Shown here piece by piece: positions 1 to 11,385 of a stretch of 64,000 nt of DNA. Position 1 is the stretch's first letter. Each line of letters starts with the position of its first letter. Source of the DNA: Sipunculus nudus (taxonomy: Eukaryota; Annelida; Sipuncula; Golfingiida; Sipunculidae); the NCBI GenBank assembly GCA_026874595.1, contig CM049311.1, forward strand, positions 37,498,676 through 37,562,675, written 5' to 3'. Below the pieces are notes generated by a model. It did no database searches. It was not told where the DNA came from and saw only the letters and a program-made list of their open reading frames with translations. Position numbers and translations under genes: made by a program.

Positions 1-361
1 CAAGCAAAGCTTGGTATATATAGCGTTATTATTTTGTAATATTATGTTAGTAGTTTGCACATGATCATTAGTCATTACAATAAGTGACATATTTTTCTAT
101 TGAAATCTAGATGGACAGATTTCTCGACTCCTTATCTCCGAGTTCGAGAAGAAGTCCCTATAAAAAGTGGACTAGTGTCCGGAAAGGAATCATTGGAATA
201 TGCCATTTTATTTTATAACAAAACTGCTTCAGAAATGTTCAATTGTAATAATCCCCCCCCCCCCCTTCACACCCACCTCCTCAGCTAATATGAAAAGCCC
301 CGCTTCCAACAAAATGCTTGCGGTCCCTGCAGCATTAGGTTGCGCACAGAGGCTTGTCACA

Positions 362-650
362 TAAGACTGAAAAAATAATATCCCGGAATTTTGAACCACA
401 AAACCCCAAGAATAGGCGATATCGATACATCCAGTTGTAACATACAGCTCCTCGACTACTTAATAACAATACAAGGGGGATAAGTCCTCCAATGTCGCCC
501 ACTGACCGTCTCGGCTGTCACCAATCTATTTTCACGAAATGACCAAAAAAGCCAACAATAACCGCTGCTCATCTAATACAGATGAATCAAATGAAAGCAC
601 AGGCACCATGAAATCGTTCATATATGCTGTTATTTACAGTGTAATCCACT
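362..650 (-). repeat. Dispersed repeat, internally shortened copy
   Basis: Read on the minus strand, this stretch matches the + strand at 10428-10615 and again at 11233-11297 with only scattered differences (for example the shared segment around CCGGGATATTATTTTTTCAG). About 580 bases present in the right-hand copy are absent here, so the two copies differ by an internal deletion or insertion. The family is not recognised. The match stops abruptly at about 651, where the CCCGC-rich repeat begins, suggesting that the latter inserted into this copy. Confidence 0.7.
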
Positions 651-653
651 TTC

Positions 654-758
654 GCCCGCATCCGCCCTGCCCCGCAGTTGTAGAAACCCTCCTTGCCCGC
701 ACCAATAAAGAATAAATTGACCCGCACCCGCCCCGCATATTTAGCATTCAGACCGCAC
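654..758 (+). repeat. 105-bp direct repeat, left copy (target-site duplication of LINE)
   Basis: Identical to 4453-4557 except for four substitutions clustered near position 688-693. It abuts the first base of the LINE at 759, and the other copy abuts the LINE 3' tail. This is the expected arrangement for a target-site duplication, although 105 bp is very long for a CR1-like element. The duplicated target is CCCGC-rich DNA belonging to an older repeat. Confidence 0.8.
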
Positions 759-962
759 TGTGTTTCAAATGATGATTTGATATCTTACATCAAAAGGAGA
801 AATGTAGAGTTGATAGATTTGCGTATGTATCCTGGTAAAATCCCTGGATATGTCTGTGCCAAGGTCAGAGTTTGGGACACGTCTTGTGATCAGATAGAGT
901 CTGGTACTTTTTGGCCAAAGGGCGCATATATCAGAAAATGGTACACTCGCCACCCTCATTAG
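759..962 (+). pseudogene. LINE ORF1 C-terminal fragment
   Basis: Sixty-seven codons are open from the truncation point to a stop at 960-962. The C-terminus carries the motif TFWPKGAYIRKWY, which I recognise as the conserved end of ORF1 proteins of invertebrate CR1-like elements (FWPKG-V/A-x-V/I-R-R/K-W). ORF1 proteins bind element RNA. The N-terminal portion, including any zinc finger or coiled coil, is lost to 5' truncation, so nothing functional can be made from here. Confidence 0.65.
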
Positions 963-1092
963 ATGGACAAGATTTGTTTTACATTGTTTCTTGCTGTGGT
1001 GGAAACTCGAGCATTGGCCACTGTATATTTAACCAGATGTTCTATTGCAACTATACCAGACAATTCGGAGATATTTACTCTACTCTTTAGTA

Positions 1093-4000
1093 ATGGCTGA
1101 ACCAAATAGTATACAAATAGTGTCGTATAATTGCAGGGGTGTTATGTCCAGTAGCATGTACGTAGCTGAGCTGCTCGATGACCCCAAAACCTATGTTCTT
1201 GGGTTAGCAGAACACTGGTTGTTTAAAGACAACTTACACTTTCTCGAAACTATCAATAACAATTTCAGCTGTCATGGTGTGGCTGACAGCAGCCTGGACC
1301 CTTTAGATCCATATAGACGTGGTAAGGGTGGTGTGTGTCTGTTTTGGAGAAAGTCTCTTAAACATGCCGTGTCAATTATTCCAATAGATGAAGTGTACGA
1401 TTTTGTTGTAGGTATTCGAGTTAACTGTGGTTCTTTCTCACTATGTATATTTCAGGTTTATTTACCAAGCACCAATCATAATTTAGGTACATATATGGAG
1501 AAAACTGAATTACTTTATGAACTTTATAACGAATACTGTTCTATTGGTCATGTGATATTCATGGGAGATCTAAATTGTATTTTATGTCAGCCATCTTGTA
1601 GCAAGGGACGAGCAGGTATATTTAAATCTTTTCTAAAAGACGTCAATATGATATCTATGATGATTCATCCAATGCGTGAAGGTCCATCTTATACTTATGA
1701 CGCGGGTGTAAGCGGCAATCGAACCTTGATCGATCTTATTCTGGTTGAACCACAAATAGAAAGTCAAATTTTAAAGTCTAGAATTTACGATGACCACGAA
1801 CTTAACCATTCTGACCACCTTCCTGTGGCAGTTAATCTCAACATGTGTATTTGTGTTCCTCAACCCATGCCACTTCAAACGGGATCCCTTCACTGGAAAA
1901 AAGTAACTCCCGTTCAAATAAAAATAGGTACACCTGTGTGCTACAAGCTAACCTAAACAAGCTGTCCAGACCTGATAAAGCTCATTGTAAAGAAGCTACT
2001 TTGGAAGGTTATTATAAAAACTTAACAAATTGTTTACATGTGAGTGCGAACTGCACTATACCGCCCCGAAAATTTAAAAAGTACCTTAAACCAAAATGGA
2101 AAACCTTAGCTAAACCTAAACATGACGTGATGAGATTCGCACGAATAAAATGGTTGGAAGCTGGCAGACCGCGTGGCTGGGAGTGCAGTGAATATCGTTC
2201 GTATAAACTAGCGAAATGTGAATTTAGACGTGCAATGAGGCATATTAATAAAGTTGTCGAGGAAGAGCTCTTTCAAGAGCTGCACGATAACTCAGAACTT
2301 GATATGAATAGATTTTGGACAATGGTTAAACAGAGAAGAAAGTTTAAACGTAAACATATAGGTGGTATTCCTTTCACTCCAGGTCATATTTCGTATAATC
2401 CACAAGATACTGCAGAAGGGTGGGCTGACTATTTCGAAAATATATATACCCCTAAACAGCAAAATCATTCTGATGGGGGCTGTTATCACCACGTGGTCGA
2501 GCAAGTAAGCCACATGAAAAAGGTATCATTTAGTTGTAGCAACAAGCTCCTAGATGGCGCTGTAACACCACTAGAAGTGCGCAATGCGGTGAAGGCCCTT
2601 AAAAGAGGGAAATCCGGCGGTCTTGATCGTGTAACAAATGAGCACCTCATTTTTGGTGGGAATGCATTGACGGATCATCTTTGTCACCTTTTCAATTTAA
2701 TGTTGTACACGGAAGAAATTCCAGTTAGCTTGAAGCGCGGCCTTATTGTAACCATACCAAAAGGGAGGCTTATTGTTTCTTCCTATACCAATGTTCAGAG
2801 CGCGGTTCAGGTGGATGGCTATATAAGTAGATGGTTTGTTAAATGTTAAACAGTCTGTACGGCAGGGTGGGGTCTTATCACCCTGGTGGTTTTTGGTGTA
2901 CATAAATGATCTCTTAGAAGAATTACGATATTTTAAATTTGGAGCCTGCATTGCCGATACTTATGTGGGTTCTCCAGTTCAGGCTGATGATGTTGCGCTA
3001 CTCTCGCCTACTCCCCAGGGTCTTCAAAATATGATCAATATATGCTATGCTCACAGTTCAAAACTTCAACCCTAAAAAATCAGTTATTCTGACGTTTGGG
3101 GAGAGTGTTTTGACATTTAATAAGTATTATTCAAAGCGAGAGTGGTATTTAGGACAGGACGTTATTCGACAGGCGAGGAGTCACGTGCATCTTGGTGTAC
3201 ATTTGCAGACTGACTTCACGCACAAAGAATCTGTTGCTAACGCGTGTCATAGGGGGAAAGGATCTTTTCTGTCATTGGCTGGTACCGGTGTTCGGCCAAA
3301 GGGTTTAAACCCACTTTCGTGTATGTTGCTATACAAACAGATTGTAATTCCTGGTGCTTTATTTGGCTGTGAGCTATGGAATAATTTAAATAAGACTGAA
3401 CTCTTGATATTGGAAAGATTTCACAGGTTTTGTGTTAAGATTTCTCAGGACTTCAAGCCTACTGTTAGAACTAATATTGCTTTATCAATGGTAGGTATAC
3501 CCTGTTTAGAATCTTTTATTGATAAAGCAAAGTTATTTTTTTTGGTAACTTGTACAGATTAATCATTTCAAATCCTTGCAAGAAAATCGTAATATACCGT
3601 TTCATTAACTTCTTGTTGAATAAAAGTCTTAAAATATACGGATTTACCGCCGACATGTATCGACTGTTAAACAAATATGAACTGCTTGATACCATTTATA
3701 ACTGCTTAATCGGTCGTGAACCCTTTCCAGACATGGACGAATGGAGATATAAAGTAATTGAAAGTATCGTGAACTATGAGTATACCATGCATGAATTTAG
3801 CGTTTCGCGAGATTTGACCTTATTTAATTTTTTTCGAGGTTCACGGTGATCGCTTCTCGCCGTCTGCTCTGTGGGTAACATCAAGTCAGATACCTGGTTC
3901 ATTGCCTAGGTTCAGGTACTTAGCGCAGATATTTGTGAATCTGGATAATTTTAATATGCAACATCAGCTCCTTTGTCATCGTTGCGGAAAATTATATTTC

Positions 4001-4270
4001 AATGCAGTAGTACATATAGTTGAATCCTGTACTGCTACAATTAACCAGAGAGAACATATGTGGAACTTTATTTGTGATAAATTACCCGTACAGGTTGGGG
4101 CACAATTGGTTGCCCTGTCGGACATTGAACTCGTAAGAGCCTTGATAAAAGCGGAAATTGTATATGGATTAAATGAATCTTCCGAACTCGAACACTATTC
4201 AGCCGCTTTACTAAATGAGGTCTCTCTTTTCTTTAAAGAGTCTAAGAAGATTCTTCATGAACTATATTGA
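1093..4270 (+). pseudogene. LINE ORF2: endonuclease plus reverse transcriptase, frameshifted
   Basis: The likely start is ATG 1093 (MAEPNSIQIVSYNCRG). Residues 1 to about 250 form an exonuclease-endonuclease-phosphatase domain: SYNCRG, FMGDLNC, TLIDLILV and the closing NHSDHLPV motif are visible. The frame shifts near 1900-1920. The second segment (to 2849) has the linker and the start of the RT with GKSGGLDRVTNEH. After a jump at about 2836 come VRQGGVLSP and VQADDVALL, the latter the catalytic motif with QADD in place of YADD. The middle of the RT, including the first catalytic Asp block, is missing. Further shifts occur near 3050, 3540 (a T-run) and 3845. The C-terminus to 4270 contains a CHRCG...HIVESC zinc-knuckle-like end. 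Confidence 0.85.
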
Positions 4271-4452
4271 TCATTATCAAATAACATATTAATTGCCTGT
4301 ATGCCTTACAACATGAAATGTTTTTCTATTTCACGTTTCTGATTATTGGTTTGTAATTTGGAGTGCTTTTGTATTACTTCTGTATTGACATTTTTGTATG
4401 TTGATCTTCGCTTTGTCGGAGGAAATAAAGGTTAACAACAACAACAACTTTA

Positions 4453-4557
4453 GCCCGCATCCGCCCTGCCCCGCAGTTGTAGAAACCCGCTCCGCCCGCA
4501 CCAATAAAGAATAAATTGACCCGCACCCGCCCCGCATATTTAGCATTCAGACCGCAC
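4453..4557 (+). repeat. 105-bp direct repeat, right copy (target-site duplication of LINE)
   Basis: Mate of 654-758, directly following the LINE tail. The host repeat continues beyond it without interruption (more CCCGC motifs to about 4610), confirming that this side is the original target and that the LINE arrived later. Confidence 0.8.
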
Positions 4558-5841
4558 CCGCCCCGCACCGCATTTTAACCAAAAGTCAGCCTGCATTTAA
4601 CCCGCAAATAGACATAAGGGACAAATATAAAAAAATATATATAATTTATTTTCAGATATAAATAATAAATGTCCATCAGAGTAGATAGCCAGTTATAATG
4701 TTTAGTTGATGGTAGGACATTTCCCAGTTTTTTTCACAGGTAAGGACGAGTGTCATAGAATTACCATTCATATTTTTTATTTTAAAGAATTACCACTTAC
4801 CAAAATACAATTATTTACTGCCATATCACTGGAAATGTCAGTAAATGGGACACACTAATCAAATATTGCCATTGTATCTCCTTAAAATATTTAAAGTAAT
4901 TAAAAATTCAACATATTCAGATATTAAGCTAACAACATAATTGCAGTTTAAACATATTTACCCTGCATATGCTGCTATGCGGAAACATAAAATAAAACTT
5001 AAGCATAAAACAATCAATTTCTACAAAGTTTGTATGCCTAGAGTTAAACTACTCATCACCAGCTGCAGTAGCTAGAGGACAGTACGTACTTGCTTACCAC
5101 AGCTCGCACCTTTTATTTGACAAAGAGCTTATTAATCCTGTCCAGCGACGATCAGCTAATTAGCTGAAAGGGGATAGGTATGGAACTACAGAAGGAGTCA
5201 GCTCTATGTCATGGTCATTGTACACAAAGATAGATATCAAATGAGCCATATGCTCGTTATCTCATTCTGCTTTGCTAACAGAGTCCTCTAAACATGTGCT
5301 CATGTTTAGCATACCTCAGTCTCTGCGAGTTATGTAAAGCTATATCCAGCTGGTGACAGAGCCAGAAGCACCCATGCTGTGACTATAATAACATCACAGG
5401 CATAATCCTGGTGCTCTACCCTCATCTATGTTACGTATTATCAGAGACCGGCAACAAGTATAGACCTGCAGTGCTGAACAGTCTATAGTTATGCAACCAG
5501 GTACATTTGTGCAATATTTTGAAAAGTGGTCTCTGCAAAGATGAATCTGTCTCAAATCTCAGGAAATTAATATTTCACAAGTGCAGTATATAGTAATTCA
5601 GGAAACTGAACAACTGAAGGAACATAATCAGACCTGCAGTGCTTCACATTTAAGTAAATGTGATCATCTTCTGGCTATATAACCATGTTTTCGGCCCGCA
5701 GAAACCCGCACTAAAATATCATGTAACCCGCCCCGCATATCCCATCTTTTAGCCCGCACCCGCCAAGCCCCGCAGAGAATTATTTTTGGGCCCGCCCCGC
5801 CCCACAAAATCCTGAAAAATTCAGCCCCCTCAGGGCTCTAC
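4558..5841. mobile_element. CCCGC-motif repeat element (possible non-autonomous hAT-like), host of the LINE
   Basis: Clusters of CCCGC, CCCGCCCCGC and CCGCACCCGC occur at 654-758/4453-4610 and again at 5693-5820, with about 1.1 kb of ordinary AT-rich sequence between. Dense short motifs near both ends resemble the subterminal repeats of hAT-type DNA transposons. The right end reads ...CTCAGGGCTCTA, which could be a short terminal repeat, but I see no matching left terminus. No transposase reading frame is present. The class is a guess. Confidence 0.35.
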
Positions 5842-5872
5842 TAGCTGCCTGTAATTGACCGACAGCCGTTGC

Positions 5873-5932
5873 CCAGCTTATAAGCAACTGTCATGGGCTC
5901 ATGTCAGGCTTTCGGATAATAACAGAACACAT
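5873..5932 (+). repeat. Dispersed repeat segment, copy 1
   Basis: About 60 bases around TAAGCAACTGTCATGGGC match 10209-10268 in direct orientation at roughly 85 percent by eye. Both copies lie beside other repeats of this cluster, so they are probably parts of the same composite element. The family is unknown. Confidence 0.6.
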
Positions 5933-6964
5933 AGCATGGATTTTTTTGTAATAGCAGTCATAATACCTAAACTTTAGGAGAGGAGGATTTGTTTTTGTTT
6001 GTTATATTACCAAAACATGACTGGTAATCTGTGTATAGGCTGTTAGCCGGCTACCCAACCCTTAACTCCCGTGTATCCAGTGCTACAACAGCGGGTAGGG
6101 AATGTTATCCCTACACAGTACCACCAGGGATTAGGGACATTGCAGTCTGATAGTTGTTTTGAAAGTTCAGGGATTGTGTAATTTTTATTAGACACTCAAA
6201 ACAATATAAGATATTGAAAGAGACATAAATGACATTCAAACATGCACAAGGTACAGTCAGTTACTACATGTTATAGTCCATTAGTGAGCCTTGTGTCCAT
6301 ATGGGATTTTATAAAGTATCAGTCCAGTTGGTGGCGCCACAGGCCTCAGCATTTACTCAAGGTGTTTATAAAGCGTCCAATATCTTGCTGTAGTGGTATG
6401 TTGGCTCAGGTCGCAGATTGCTGTAGCAGAAGAGCTGAGCCGGACCACACTGGGAAGGATGCATTATTGGCTGACAACTGGTTCATACGAAATCTCTGAA
6501 AATTAATACAACAGCGGCAGTATTTGTCCTTATTATACAAGTTTAAATTTTGCAACTGAAACCTAGAGATGATTATTTAAAAAAATAACTCTCACAGTAA
6601 TTTACACATAATCAAACATAAATAATGCTGATAAGCGGCCCTTTGGCAAAACATTAATAGAGTTAAACACCTGATCCAAGTCTTCAACTATACATGATAA
6701 AATAAACTTGACAACTGTGTTACAGATGACACTTTTGTTGTGAGCTGTTGGCATGTCTTTTTTATTGTGCGCTGTTGACATTCTGATTAGTGTTGCGCAC
6801 AAGCCCTTGGCGTTGCTGTCCTACAGCATTCCTTGTTCAAGCTGGCCGGGTGCGGCCCTCGTGTGAACTCTACACAGCGCTCGGTTTAATCTGTGCCATG
6901 GCATGTAGAAACACAGCGTTCCTTGTTCTAGTTTGTTCTTTGGGCGCGTGTGTACTGTGTATTA
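5933..6964. other. No gene recognised
   Basis: Short reading frames only, none with a recognisable domain or codon bias. A short imperfect duplication around GCATTCCTTGTTC / GCGTTCCTTGTTC occurs near 6830 and 6920. Confidence 0.5.
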
Positions 6965-7322
6965 TGTTAGGTTCTTTAGATTGATCGGGAAATGGAAAGT
7001 TCTCGGCTTAAGGTGAAAAGTTATAAATAAGGGGCTGTGTTTTGGAGCCGAGAGAGAGGAGAGATATATTCCAGCGGACACAGAAGAGTGTAGGTCAGCT
7101 TGGGGACCTTTTTCGATAATTGCGGCAATTATAGTTTTTCTTCGTATTTGTAACATATTTTATATAGTCTTCAGTTTGCCTTTGGGATCACTATCAGAGC
7201 TTCACTTTTGGATTACAACAAATTGATTATGTGATTGAACTGGACTGTTATTCTCTGAGAAGATTCATGTGAACTGTTCATCTGGATGATATGCTTTAAA
7301 AGACTTTTTGTCGCTGTAACAT
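6965..7322 (+). mobile_element. Possible LTR of a Gypsy-like retrotransposon
   Basis: The stretch begins TGTTAGG and ends GCTGTAACA, with a TATA-like TTATAAATAAGG near 7020. It is followed at once by TTGGTGGTATCCAGG, which resembles the primer-binding site next to the 5' LTR of many Gypsy/BEL elements. No gag or pol frame follows and no second LTR copy is present in the window, so at best this is an LTR with a leader stub. It may be chance. Confidence 0.3.
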
Positions 7323-9911
7323 TGGTGGTATCCAGGTACTGGACAGTTTATTTATATACTTGTATTGATTGACTGTTGTTCTGTTGTTATACTGTGTAAT
7401 TGCTGATTGGGATTATTCGTAGTGCTTTGTAGATCAGGTCAAAAGGGCATGTACACGTGTATGTGTGGCTGAATGTTAGCATCCCAAGTGTCAAGAGGGT
7501 TACACGCTGTTTATCACAAAGGCTTATTGGATATACGGGTTCTGATAACAGAGTGGTTAAAGGGGCCCAATCAGCTATCTGACCTTTATTAACTTAAGGT
7601 AATCCCTTGGAGCTTTTATAAAAATAGGCCAGTAAACTTGGATATCACCGCACACAGGCTGCTTGTTTTGTTTATATCAATATGTTTATAATATGTGGGG
7701 ACCCCGCCAAAATAATAAAAAAAACCTCAACAAGGGCATCTGGCAACAAGTCAGATAGGCCAAAGCTTTGCTATATGTGACCGGTTTACCTCCGCATATT
7801 TGAAAACTACCACTTAAGGTTAGGTTTTCCCATTTGTCAACATAGCTGAGTTTACAAACATGTTGTTAATAAACAAGTTCATACATTCTTCACGGAGGCG
7901 TTATGAGAACTCTTCCAAACTAAAATTACCTTTAGATTATTAATAAATACACACAGGAAACGAGAAATAACATAAATGCTTTTTTCAAAAGTTGGTGCAA
8001 TGGCACCTTTAATCAGCGGCATGTGACTGTGAGATTTAAAATTTGTCTGATTGGGGCTGTTGCCACTTGGGTGATGTAGTCAGATTATGTGAGCGTCATG
8101 TGGGCTCATAGGGAGATCACAAAGGCATTGTACCTTTGTGGATTGCAATTAATATCAGATAGGGATAGAAGCAGACATCGAGGTGGTCTGACTTTGAAAC
8201 ATAAGGGTACCCTGTTGTTTGTCAAGTCAGGGATTATGTCATCAGACATGACAAAACCAAGGGTCAGATTGACTGGTGAACGTTCATCATTGAATGAGGT
8301 ATCCCACACGCTAACAGCCTTGCAAGCTGCCGAATGGTATTTTGTAACGTGTCTAAATGTCAACTTGGCATAGCAAATTATTTTACATTTATATATTTCT
8401 GAGACCACTATGTAAGCAAGGTGAAGGAATTAAAGCCCTGTTTTGAAAATAGCATGTAGGTCAAATTTGTCTACACAAGAATCCCATTTGATTTAAATAT
8501 AAGAGTACACATTTAGGGTTTATACAATACCATTCTAATTTTGGTAGAGCAGCCTATAAAATCTTTTAAACTGACTATCAAGTTAAGACTATAATAAAGT
8601 ATTTAACTAATATTTCAAACAAAGTACATAACCAAGAAAAACAGTTAAGATTTGGTCAAGTCTACGGTTCTATCGAAGCATATTCTCAAAATAGAAGTAT
8701 TGTTATTTTTATTTAAGCGACAGCTACGCATGATAAAAGGTTGAGCTATTACTTTTATTCAATATTATTTAGATGATTTAGATCAAGCCCCTTAGGTTTT
8801 TATTTACTGATAAACTCATTAATTTTGCAAAGAAATAGTCATTCATTATAAGTAAAATATAACTTCTATACAACTGCAGGCACTAGTTGCCTGGCTGTTT
8901 ACATGGGAGGCACTCAATATTTGTGGATTACGCTTATGCCCAATGTAATAAGCAGATGCGTGTTACAGTTTTTACACACCTTACATAATGGTACATATAG
9001 CACCTGTTATTTCTCTTGCATTTACATCTTAGTTACACGTATTTTATAGACATAATTATCATACACTTTATTAAATTTATTTTTTATATGACCCCCTTGT
9101 TAGAACACCCAATTCAAGTTTAACCCTGAGGGATTTAATTTCAAATAAGAAATGAAGTAATTAGAAATAAAAAGATATTAAGGCTTTTATTTTATAAGAA
9201 AGTAAAAATTATAAGACTGGTTTATCTACTATGAAAATTCCCGATGACCGTAGTATTTACTGTAAATTGTACAGAGAGAAGTTCAATATAGTGGGATTAC
9301 TGTACACCTACCAATGATTTTGAATTTATGAGATGATTATTGAAGCAAACACTGTTCTATAATGTATACACTGCTTCATAGCCAAAGAAGAACAAATTAC
9401 TGTAAAAGTTTATCAAAATGAATGTAAAGTTATATTGGCTTTTTATTAGCCTTTTTTATTTAGCTTTATATTAGCTTTTTCAAATAATATAACCCGCAAA
9501 TAATATAACAGATACAGGCCTACATTTATAAACAGCCCCTATTCTGATTCACAAAAAATGCACTAAATATGATGGACATTGAAAAAAATAATAAATGCAA
9601 CCTATACGTTACCAGGTTTGTTAAGAATTTGCTAACTTTATTTTGAAGCAGGATGCTTTAATGTCAGAACCAAACATTATAAGTCCCTAATGTTAAAGAC
9701 CCAGAATTAGCCTAAATAAGCAATTTATTAACCAGGGTCCGGTCCTAGCGCTAATATTAGCACCAAAAAGGCACCAAGCTCGCGCGCCAAATGTAGTTGC
9801 TTAATTATTCTAGGAGAATATTGGGCTGGGGCAACTCGCACAATTTAAAGAGTTAAAACAACACAGTTTTACTGGAATAAAATTTTGAGTCTAAACCTTC
9901 AGATTATCAGG
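7323..9911. other. No gene recognised
   Basis: AT-rich sequence with scattered stops in all frames. The overlapping frames on both strands near 8100-8400 have no recognisable domain and look like mutual shadows rather than genes. Confidence 0.5.
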
Positions 9912-9925
9912 ACTGCATATTATTG

Positions 9926-9992
9926 AATGAATGAATGAATATTTATTCTGGTTTAAAGGCCTCCGGCCCATAGAACCAATAATTAATATTAA
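9926..9992 (-). mobile_element. Tiny LINE 3'-end insertion with 14-bp target duplication
   Basis: Sixty-seven bases lie between perfect copies of ACTGCATATTATTG at 9912-9925 and 9993-10006. On the minus strand the insert reads ...CCAGAATAAATATTCATTC followed by a further ATTC, that is a 3' untranslated end with an (ATTC)n tail. This is what extreme 5' truncation of a LINE with ATTC tail repeats produces. It is unrelated to the (AAC)n-tailed LINE at 759-4452. Confidence 0.65.
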
Positions 9993-10208
9993 ACTGCATA
10001 TTATTGTTAAAGTTATAAATGAAATAAAATATACGTTCCAGGCTGGATAGAATTGACTGCTGTTTAAAGTGAAGAACCCACTGGATTTGACTGACATGGT
10101 CAAAAATCACCCCCATGCATGCAGCTCCACTGCTTTGATCCGAGTGGGCGTTGATCGCCAGGGCAAGAGAGCTTTACCCAAGAGGGACAGAGGGCGGGTT
10201 CCTCAGCT

Positions 10209-10268
10209 GCCAAGTTGATAAGCAACTGTCATGGGCACATGTCAGGCTACCGGACAATAAGAGAACAC
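10209..10268 (+). repeat. Dispersed repeat segment, copy 2
   Basis: Direct-orientation match to 5873-5932. Immediately downstream, 10282-10345 (CCGTTCCGTTAATTAGGCCC...) also resembles 42790-42855, so several repeat pieces are joined here. Confidence 0.6.
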
Positions 10269-10427
10269 AGCAAGTTACACAATAACCGTTCCGTTAATTA
10301 GGCCCTGGTTCTACGTTCCGTTTCGCTCCGTGTTTTCAGCCAGCCCGCATCATGTACCTCACCGGAAGTAGGAATCAAGCTCCTGATGTCCAGGCGGTGG
10401 GAAGCCGTCAATACGCCTTGATAAAAA

Positions 10428-11330
10428 GTGGATTACACTATAAATAACCGTATATATGAACGATTTCATGGTGCATATGTGTGCATTTGATTCATCTGTA
10501 TTAGGTGAGCAGCGGTTATCGTAGGCTTTTTGGGCAATTATGTTAAAATAGAGCGATGACTGCCGAGACGGTCAGTGGGCGACATTGGAGGACTTGTCCC
10601 TCTTGTGTTGTTATTAAGCATGCGGAACTCATCGGCCGAGGCCGTTGGCTTCTAGCTTCGGATGTTGTGTATGGCCCAATGATACTGCACCAATTTTGGA
10701 GAAGTTCGCCGGAAATCCACCGGGTTGCCATTTCTCACGACTCGTTTAACAAAAGATCACAGTTATTACCAAAAAATATATATTAATTTGCAATGATGAT
10801 ATGTATTACGTGGGTTGATATGTTGCTAAACATCAAATATTACCATGTTCCGACAGTAATTTTACAAAACAGTTCAGTTTATAACAAATGCCTCATACAT
10901 CGCTTACACGAGGAAGACTTCCTAGCGTGAACTGTGTCATCGAGCGATCCAGATCCGTATTCGTTGGGTTTTCCCCTCTGTTTCTTGGATCAGTGTCGTC
11001 AGATAGCTTAAAAGGTAGAAAATGTGAGAATTGGCACTATCTGTACACAAAAGATATTATTTTGCTCGTGCCTAGAGCACAACACGTGCGGTTGACATGC
11101 CATTGCCTTGACCTTGCCGAAATACTTTCCATTGCGGCCCCCTATGTACATCCGAGACTTGAAGCCAACGAATTCGAACGAGGAGTGCTGAATGGTTATA
11201 GTCAAGGAGCTGTATATGTCACCATTGGTTGTATCGCTTATTCTTTGGGTTTTGTGGCTCCAAATTCCGGGATATTATTTTTTCAGTGTTCTGTAACATG
11301 TCCCTGTGAGGTTGCGGATGCACGACTGGT
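10428..11330 (+). repeat. Dispersed repeat, long copy
   Basis: Inverted partner of 362-650. The two ends (10428-10615 and 11203-11297) are conserved between copies; the ~580-base middle is unique to this copy. An open frame of 165 codons (10888-11385) lies partly in the unique middle, but it has no recognisable domain and its 3' part reads through the shared repeat, so I do not call it a gene. Confidence 0.65.
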
Positions 11331-11385
11331 AACTTTATGTATATTGCGAAAGGATGTGTGCGAGCATGAGTGTGTTAAAGGGTGA

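Larger units (their letters stand above)
759..4452 (+). mobile_element. CR1-like non-LTR retrotransposon, 5'-truncated and degraded
   Basis: The element carries the end of ORF1, then an ORF2 with an apurinic-type endonuclease and a reverse transcriptase. It ends in an (AAC)n tail at about 4434-4448, typical of CR1/Rex-type LINEs. The 5' end is cut inside ORF1 (first codon used at 759), the usual result of incomplete reverse transcription. A 105-bp direct repeat flanks it exactly. ORF2 is broken by several frameshifts and an internal deletion in the RT, so this copy is dead. Clade assignment rests on domain order and tail only; another Jockey-superfamily clade is possible. Confidence 0.85.

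Noticed and set aside
8089-8408. 94- and 100-codon frames on opposite strands
   Set aside because: Mutually overlapping, no domain, no splice context, no second copy to show constraint.
654-11330. Treating the inverted repeats at 0.4 and 10.4 kb as terminal repeats of one 11-kb transposon
   Set aside because: The copies are unequal, the interior is a patchwork of unrelated elements, and no target duplication is visible at the outer ends.
10888-11385. 165-codon frame on + strand
   Set aside because: Overlaps a dispersed repeat whose other copy does not preserve the frame; no recognisable domain.
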